A DNA stretch of 25,546 nt, taken from positions 1 to 25,546 of IMG/VR virus record IMGVR_UViG_3300003177_000014, one strand, 5' to 3'. This DNA comes from a virus. How positions within the stretch are numbered: the stretch's first letter is position 1; each line of letters begins with the position of its first letter. The notes beneath the pieces were generated by a model, which had not been told where the DNA came from, ran no database searches, and saw only the letters and a list, made by a program, of their open reading frames with translations. Shown here in pieces: positions 21,693 to 25,546 of this stretch. The position numbers and the translations under genes are program-made.

Positions 21693-23363
21693 TTACAACG
21701 TACTGACGATGTTTGTCAGTTCCGCTTTTAGTGATGTTCTTGAGTGACGAGATATTTCCGATAATATCTGGCCAAGCCTTACACATACACCACTCACATC
21801 GAAGTCTTGGACTGTACTTTTAGCCAAGACTGCTTCGATATCTTCTATTGTCGCTGTGCTTGTTGGCACATCGTCATCTGGCACCGATCCCGACCGATCC
21901 TGCTTTTTCGGTGGTTCCGTTACTTCATCCTTCTGTAGACGTTGTATTTCCGCCGCACGCTCTTCGGCCTCAGCCTTCGCACGCTCTTCGGCTTTTGCAC
22001 GCTCTTCGGCCTCAGCCTTCGCCTGCTCTTCGGCTCTGATGCGATCCCGTTCCGCTTCCAGCTTTTTTTCCTCTGCAGCTTTGTGCTCCGCAATACGAAG
22101 CTTGGCCAGATTCAGGAGGTCGCTTTTGTCTTTGAATATTATGCTTTGAATATCGCTGAATAGGAAGCCGTATTCACCCGCAGCATCTTTCAGTGCTTTT
22201 AGGTTCGCCTCAATTCCCTCGGCAATTTCATTTGCGGCGAGCTTTGCGCGTGCCAATTCATCATTCGCTGCCGCCTCCATGTTTGCAAACTTACTTTTAC
22301 CTTTGATCGCACCAGCGAAGTCTGCTGTATTCAGAAGTTGCGGCATGGTGACGGTGTCACCAATTCGTTCTTGTAGTTGTGCGAGGTGTATGGAGAAAGC
22401 ATCCTTTCTGGATAATACAATATTATTCCGTTTTGCTTTATCTTGAATCGCCCCCTCTTTTTCAAGTCGGAGCGCGGTGGCGTTGAAATCTTTTTGCACG
22501 CGCTCTATCGAGTTGAAAGCCGTATCGAGGTCAGTCACCTGTCCACGCATGTTGGTTTTGACAGCTTCAAGGTTTTTTGCGGTAGCCCGGCAGAATTTTG
22601 CCATTGCTTTCGCATTCGCGAAATCTTTATCGGAGTCAAGTTTATCCGGGACAGTTGCGATTATTGTTGCTGCCCTGCGCTCAAATTCCTCAAGGTTGGA
22701 CTTGATGGATATATCTCCATCCACGTTTACAAATACTGCAGGTAAGTTGTCGATGGTTTCTGCGACTATCTCAGCCTCGATTACTTTAGGTGTGAATGTT
22801 TCAAGGTCTTTTTGGAGTTGTTCCCATCCACAAAGAAGCTTTTTCCTGCGCCCGCGAACTGGGGTGTATTCCATCATTTCGCGTTTTTCTTTCGTGCCAT
22901 CAGACACTACAAATATCACTTTTTTCGCGCCGGCAACCAGAAGCTGTTGTTCAAGCTGCCAGTAGTGTGTTTCGGGTAATTTCTTTTGCCGCACTGCTTC
23001 AGCCAATTGCTCATTCCATAGCTTGTGCTCGAATATGACATCTTCCATCATTGTGATACCATCGAATGATGCGAGCAGGTAAGGGTACTCATCAGATATG
23101 GCCGTGACGGGGTACAAGTCCTCTCCCATCTCTTCTTCCAGCTTCTCCCTTGCCGCTGCCTCTGTAGCGTGCCCTTTATCGTACAGGCGTTGCAGGGCTG
23201 GATCCACTGGAGGGGTAATTCCTGTTTTTGTTTGCTGGAGAAGTTCATCCCGGCTCATGTACTTCGACTTCCCCATCATGGCTTGTGCCTCGGATGCGGT
23301 GCAGTAGTTCCGCCGAAGGGCGAGCCATTCCTCACTACCTTGGGTTACATTTATGATCTTCAT
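21693..23363 (-). CDS. YqaJ-type recombination exonuclease with long C-terminal extension
   Basis: A 556-residue protein; its ATG shares a base with the RecT stop (TAATG) and GGAGG precedes it by seven bases. Residues 1-200 are a YqaJ/lambda-exonuclease nuclease core: TQGSEEWLALRRNYCTASEA, the helix GHATEAAAREKLEEEM, Asp101 in LASFDG, Glu112-x-Lys114 in FEHKLW, and Gln136 in HYWQLEQQLL. This enzyme would digest one strand to prepare for RecT-driven annealing. Such nucleases are usually about 200-350 residues; here about 350 more residues follow, mostly helical, perhaps related to DUF1351, with an Ala/Glu/Arg-rich coiled coil near residue 450. Confidence 0.88.
   Translation of the reverse strand: MKIINVTQGSEEWLALRRNYCTASEAQAMMGKSKYMSRDELLQQTKTGITPPVDPALQRLYDKGHATEAAAREKLEEEMGEDLYPVTAISDEYPYLLASFDGITMMEDVIFEHKLWNEQLAEAVRQKKLPETHYWQLEQQLLVAGAKKVIFVVSDGTKEKREMMEYTPVRGRRKKLLCGWEQLQKDLETFTPKVIEAEIVAETIDNLPAVFVNVDGDISIKSNLEEFERRAATIIATVPDKLDSDKDFANAKAMAKFCRATAKNLEAVKTNMRGQVTDLDTAFNSIERVQKDFNATALRLEKEGAIQDKAKRNNIVLSRKDAFSIHLAQLQERIGDTVTMPQLLNTADFAGAIKGKSKFANMEAAANDELARAKLAANEIAEGIEANLKALKDAAGEYGFLFSDIQSIIFKDKSDLLNLAKLRIAEHKAAEEKKLEAERDRIRAEEQAKAEAEERAKAEERAKAEAEERAAEIQRLQKDEVTEPPKKQDRSGSVPDDDVPTSTATIEDIEAVLAKSTVQDFDVSGVCVRLGQILSEISRHSRTSLKAELTNIVSTL
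21955..22034 (-). repeat. Tandem repeat coding for an Ala-Glu-Glu-Arg coiled coil
   Basis: On the + strand, GCACGCTCTTCGGCCTCAGC followed by CTTC occurs at 21955-21978 and again at 21997-22020. Between them is a shorter form ending in GGCTTTT (21979-21996), and a partial copy follows (21021 series, 22021-22034). Reverse-translated, this gives repeated AEERAKAEAEERAKAEER. The units are in-frame multiples of three, so slippage would lengthen or shorten the coiled coil without breaking the gene. Confidence 0.85.
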
Positions 23364-24271
23364 TATACTTCCTCCGCATCAATGATATTGCACTTTATTT
23401 CTTTCAGTGTTTGAAGCTGCTCTTTGGTAAATTCACCCTTTGAAGATACTTTTTTCGCAACATCTTCCGCTGTGTATTTCCCGCTTTCGATACCCTCAGT
23501 CCACTTCGGCAGCATGGTTTTGAAGTTCTTCTCTGGATAGGGTGTGATGTCCGTTATTCCAGTCGTTTCATCTTCCGGTGCTCCAGTTTGGGTTCCGGAT
23601 TCACTATGTTTGAAATCGGTGCCATCGTGTTCATTGAGCGTGTTAATGGCATCACCAAGACGTTCAGTTTTTGGCCAGTATTTACTTGCTCGCTTGACGC
23701 ATGTTTTCCGCATCATTTCATTGAAGTCTGTAATCCATGGCCCGTTGGCTGCTTTTGATCTCTTCTGCACTTCTTTCACTTCTGCCAGAGACATTGTTTC
23801 AACCAGTATGGCTCCGCTATGGATGGTTGCTGCAACATAGACACCAATTAATGCGCCCCGGTCACCAAAAACATCAGGCTTATGTGATAGCCGTTCGTGC
23901 GTACCGTGTTCAATTTCAAATTGATCATTGGCATATACAAGCTGGCAGTTGAGGTGTGTAATGGATCCACTGTCAGTCGCAATTTTAGCCAGACCCATAT
24001 ATGATATATCAAGGCACACTTTTCCCTTTCTTGGGACGAGGTATGCAAGTTTCATCGCTGGGTTTAGTGTGATTCCACACAGAGCCACGTTTCGCACCGC
24101 ATTGTGAAGCGACGGAATCATACTTGGGTTCTGAAGTGCCGTGTTCATCTCGCATACTTGCAGGGCAAAGCGTGCCTCACGTTCAAATTCTACAGGGCAG
24201 TTTTTCACCGATGCGAATGTTTTTTTTGTGGTCATGATTGCATCTTGGTATGTTTGCATTTGCGTGCTCAT
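23363..24271 (-). CDS. recT: RecT-family single-strand annealing recombinase
   Basis: A 302-residue protein. The family pattern is clear: EFEREARFALQVCEMNTALQ, then PSLHNAVRNVALCGITLNPA, LAYLVPRKGKVCLDISYMGL, and MRKTCVKRASKYWP near residue 200. RecT anneals complementary single strands and pairs with the YqaJ-type exonuclease encoded next. Two features of its start are unusual: a 17-codon leader ORF overlaps the ATG (ATGA), and the only Shine-Dalgarno-like AAGGG lies in a hairpin (see findings). The C-terminal 90 residues are polar and less conserved, as in other members. Confidence 0.92.
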   Translation of the reverse strand: MSTQMQTYQDAIMTTKKTFASVKNCPVEFEREARFALQVCEMNTALQNPSMIPSLHNAVRNVALCGITLNPAMKLAYLVPRKGKVCLDISYMGLAKIATDSGSITHLNCQLVYANDQFEIEHGTHERLSHKPDVFGDRGALIGVYVAATIHSGAILVETMSLAEVKEVQKRSKAANGPWITDFNEMMRKTCVKRASKYWPKTERLGDAINTLNEHDGTDFKHSESGTQTGAPEDETTGITDITPYPEKNFKTMLPKWTEGIESGKYTAEDVAKKVSSKGEFTKEQLQTLKEIKCNIIDAEEV

Positions 24272-24321
24272 TTCTGATGCCCTTGGGCATCTACACGATG
24301 CAATTTAACTAAATTATTCAT
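24268..24321 (-). CDS. 17-codon leader ORF overlapping recT
   Basis: On the - strand, GGGAGAAAGTA precedes ATG at 24321, and the frame runs 17 codons (MNNLVKLHRVDAQGHQK) to a TGA that overlaps the recT ATG by four bases. The good ribosome-binding site suggests it is translated. Ribosomes finishing it would arrive at the recT start, giving translational coupling. It could also be a short fortuitous frame. Confidence 0.45.
   Translation of the reverse strand: MNNLVKLHRVDAQGHQK
24276..24291 (-). promoter_or_regulatory. Hairpin covering the recT Shine-Dalgarno
   Basis: GATGCC and GGCATC are perfect complements with a CAAG loop (transcript order GATGCCCAAGGGCATC). The AAGGG inside this hairpin is the only ribosome-binding candidate for the recT ATG seven bases further on. 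The leader ORF runs through it, so ribosomes translating the leader would melt it. Confidence 0.45.
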
Positions 24322-24504
24322 TACTTTCTCCCGTGGTTCGTTTTTTTATTAGGCTTCAAGCCCGTAATCCGGATGCTATACCACACAGGTACGCTATGCA
24401 AGGTTTCATCATCCATTTCTATTCAGATGGCGATTGTGTTTATTCTTCTTCTTTATATGCGTGCCTAGCTTGCTGTTTTGTTAGCGTTCCGGTAGTGTGC
24501 CGAT
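24322..24504. other. Divergent control region between the recT operon and the rightward genes
   Basis: This 183-base stretch separates two divergent gene sets and must hold both promoters. For the leftward side, TGGTATAGC (on the - strand, plus positions 24382-24375) is an extended -10-like sequence that would start transcription near 24368; no good -35 is seen. For the rightward side, TTATAT at 24453-24458 is a possible -10 but lacks a fitting -35. ATCCGGAT at 24367-24374 is a short palindrome. I see no repeated operator. A 67-codon + frame crossing it has no ribosome-binding site. Confidence 0.4.
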
Positions 24505-24723
24505 ATGAATATGACAGAATATTTCAACAAATATAAAACGCTCGGAATTCGTGCGTTGGCGGAGCGGGCGAATACAAAACCAAGCTATCTATTACAGCTT
24601 GTTTACTCGCCAACCAAGGTTCCGTCGCTACCTATGGCGTTACGCCTTGTTCGTGGCAGTGATCGAAAGCTGACCTTCGAGGGGCTTGCTCGCGAACCAG
24701 AAGAGGTTGAACGTGAGGCGTAG
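24505..24723 (+). CDS. Small helix-turn-helix protein (Cro/YdaS-like)
   Basis: A 72-residue protein. ATG 24505 or 24511 could be the start; neither has a strong Shine-Dalgarno. The sequence LGIRALAERANTKPSYLLQL followed by SPTKVPSLPMALRLVRGS is a helix-turn-helix pattern of the XRE/YdaS type: the first helix with A-E-R-A, a turn, and a second helix with P-S-Y-L. These proteins act as Cro-like repressors or activators at phage early promoters. Its place beside the divergent control region agrees with this. No matching repressor gene is in the window. Confidence 0.6.
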   Translation: MNMTEYFNKYKTLGIRALAERANTKPSYLLQLVYSPTKVPSLPMALRLVRGSDRKLTFEGLAREPEEVEREA

Positions 24724-25066
24724 TCTAGGTGCGCTTGGCCGCTTGCGAGTTGGGCAGATGAATAAAACGGAGGCGGCTTACGCTGGCTACCTAAAGTTAT
24801 TGCTGTATGCCGGTCAGATTTCTTGGTATCGGTTTGAAGGTATGAAGTTCCGCCTTGCCGACAAGACATTTTACTCACCTGATTTCGCTGTGTTGCTACC
24901 TGATGGTGTTATGGAGATGCATGAGGTGAAGGGTGCCCGTGCTATTTTTCAAGATGATGCAAAAGTGAAGATTAAGGTTGCTGCGGAAATGTATCCGTTT
25001 GTCTTTCGGGTGATTTACCCAAAATTAAAACGTGATGGTGGTGGTTGGGAAATTGTGTTGATTTAG
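24713..25066 (+). CDS. DUF1064 nuclease-like protein
   Basis: A 117-residue protein from GTG 24713, with AGAGG six bases upstream and 11 bases of overlap with the preceding gene. An in-frame start at 24686 would lie further inside that gene and is less likely. The pattern (NKTEAAYAGYLKLLLYAGQI, FYSPDFAVLLPDG, MEMHEVKGARAIFQDDAKVK, AAEMYPFVFRVI) is that of DUF1064. The Asp in SPDF and Glu-x-Lys in HEVKG form a PD-(D/E)xK-like nuclease site, so a Holliday-junction or structure-specific endonuclease is plausible. The substrate is unknown. Confidence 0.8.
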   Translation: MRRSLGALGRLRVGQMNKTEAAYAGYLKLLLYAGQISWYRFEGMKFRLADKTFYSPDFAVLLPDGVMEMHEVKGARAIFQDDAKVKIKVAAEMYPFVFRVIYPKLKRDGGGWEIVLI

Positions 25067-25068
25067 GT

Positions 25069-25110
25069 TAAAAAAGCGAAGCCGCAGATGCGTGGACATC
25101 ATGCGGCTTC
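25069..25110 (-). terminator. Leftward terminator-like hairpin
   Basis: GAAGCCGCA (25078-25086) pairs with TGCGGCTTC (25102-25110), nine perfect base pairs. Inside, GATG pairs with CATC around a short loop, with one extra A. On the - strand the stem is followed by GCTTTTTTAAC, a good U-tract. On the + strand no U-tract follows. It thus reads as a terminator for leftward transcripts, although no - strand gene is seen to its right in this window. Confidence 0.65.
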
Positions 25111-25138
25111 TACCTGTACGATCTTTGGAGGAGAACGC

Positions 25139-25219
25139 GTGGATAAGTGCGATTATATATGTTCGGTTTGTATAACACAAGCTGAGAGCAGCGGGGGGCG
25201 ACAGTGGCTATATCTGTGA
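25139..25219 (+). CDS. 26-residue cysteine-containing ORF
   Basis: GTG at 25139 is preceded by GGAGGAG with five bases of spacing, the best ribosome-binding site in this part. The frame runs MDKCDYICSVCITQAESSGG then RQWLYL to a TGA at 25217-25219 that overlaps ATG 25219 of the next gene frame (TGATG). Cys4, Cys8 and Cys11 could bind a metal if a fourth ligand came from a partner. It may be a true small protein or a leader that couples translation to the replication gene. Confidence 0.45.
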   Translation: MDKCDYICSVCITQAESSGGRQWLYL

Positions 25220-25546
25220 TGTCGAAGGTGTGGCCAATCGACCTACCCATGGGGCAAAAGTTTGTACTTGCTGCGATATGCGATGCAGCGAATGATGATG
25301 GCGAGTGCTTTTTATGTATCGATACCATCGCCTATAAAACAGGTTCCAACAAGAGAACAGTTCAGCGGAATATACTGATGCTGGAATCTCTGCTCTTAAT
25401 CAAAAAAGAGTCGAGGTTAGGAAGGTCAAATATTTACCTTGTGAACCTTCCTCTTCTTATTTCATTCAAGAAACACCCTCAGTGGATTTGTCGCCAACCA
25501 AAGTTGCACCCTGCGGAATCCGTAGAACAGACCCCCGGCACTGTGC
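25204..25546 (+). CDS. Probable phage replication-initiation protein, N-terminal part (3' partial)
   Basis: The frame is open to the right edge, giving at least 114 residues. GTG at 25204 has GGGGGG five bases upstream; ATG at 25219 overlaps the stop of the 26-codon frame (TGATG) and is an alternative. The sequence VMSKVWPIDLPMGQKFVLAA, then DAANDDGECFLCIDTIAYKT and SNKRTVQRNILMLESLLLIK, is a winged helix-turn-helix (HTH_36-like) typical of the N-terminus of phage replication proteins such as lambda O relatives. Basic LGRSNIYLVN follows as the wing. It would bind the phage origin. The rest is outside the window. Confidence 0.7.
   Translation, partial: MAISVMSKVWPIDLPMGQKFVLAAICDAANDDGECFLCIDTIAYKTGSNKRTVQRNILMLESLLLIKKESRLGRSNIYLVNLPLLISFKKHPQWICRQPKLHPAESVEQTPGTV

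Noticed and set aside
22477-22965. + strand 162-codon frame over the exonuclease
   Set aside because: It is antisense to a well-supported gene; its Ser/Arg-rich translation is typical of shadow frames.
24333-24536. + strand 67-codon frame across the divergent control region
   Set aside because: It has no ribosome-binding site and an unlikely composition, and it overlaps the start of the helix-turn-helix gene.
1-25546. CRISPR arrays, tRNA genes, integrase, attachment sites, insertion sequences, toxin-antitoxin or restriction genes
   Set aside because: I looked for these on both strands and saw no support for any.

Overview
This window reads as part of a contractile-tailed bacteriophage (a myovirus or a myovirus-like prophage). 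The host is probably a proteobacterium. The case for this is P2/Mu/T4-type baseplate genes in their usual order, purine-rich Shine-Dalgarno sites before most genes, dense packing with TAATG and ATGA overlaps, and a recombination gene set common in phages of Gram-negative bacteria (the lipoprotein spanin candidate also implies an outer membrane). No integrase, lysogeny repressor, attachment site, tRNA or CRISPR array is visible. The plan recalls small myoviruses of the Iodobacter phiPLPE or Acinetobacter AP22 kind, but that comparison is from memory and unverified.

Left part (1-17996, all + strand) is the late region. It starts inside a tape-measure protein with a lytic transglycosylase domain. 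Next come the baseplate hub, the gpV-like spike, a fused LysM/gp25-like baseplate protein, a J-like wedge protein and an I-like tail protein. Three tail-fibre or adhesin genes and a small accessory gene follow (8465-11591). A lysis block (11606-14275) holds several small membrane proteins, an Amidase_3 endolysin and a spanin-like pair. A second tail module (14333-17996) has a baseplate-type protein, a DUF4815 protein and its probable split-off C-terminal partner. It closes with a strong hairpin terminator at 18003-18028 that can serve both converging strands.

Middle part (18030-24321, all - strand) is an early recombination operon. In transcription order it has a 17-codon leader ORF, RecT, a YqaJ-type exonuclease with a long C-terminal extension, a small unknown protein, a DUF2303 protein, a 40-residue very basic protein, SSB, small unknown proteins and a Ref-like HNH nuclease. 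Together the exonuclease, RecT and SSB form a single-strand-annealing recombination set.

Right part (24505-25546, + strand) begins across a divergent control region. It holds a small helix-turn-helix protein, a DUF1064 nuclease-like protein, a 26-residue cysteine-containing ORF and the start of a probable replication-initiation protein that runs off the window.

The most interesting non-coding signals are an identical 9-base motif (GGTCGTGAC) in the three largest gaps of the late region, a hairpin that seems to cover the recT ribosome-binding site inside a translated leader, and a leftward terminator-like hairpin at 25070-25110 with no gene to serve. I did not see an obvious new defence or mobile system.
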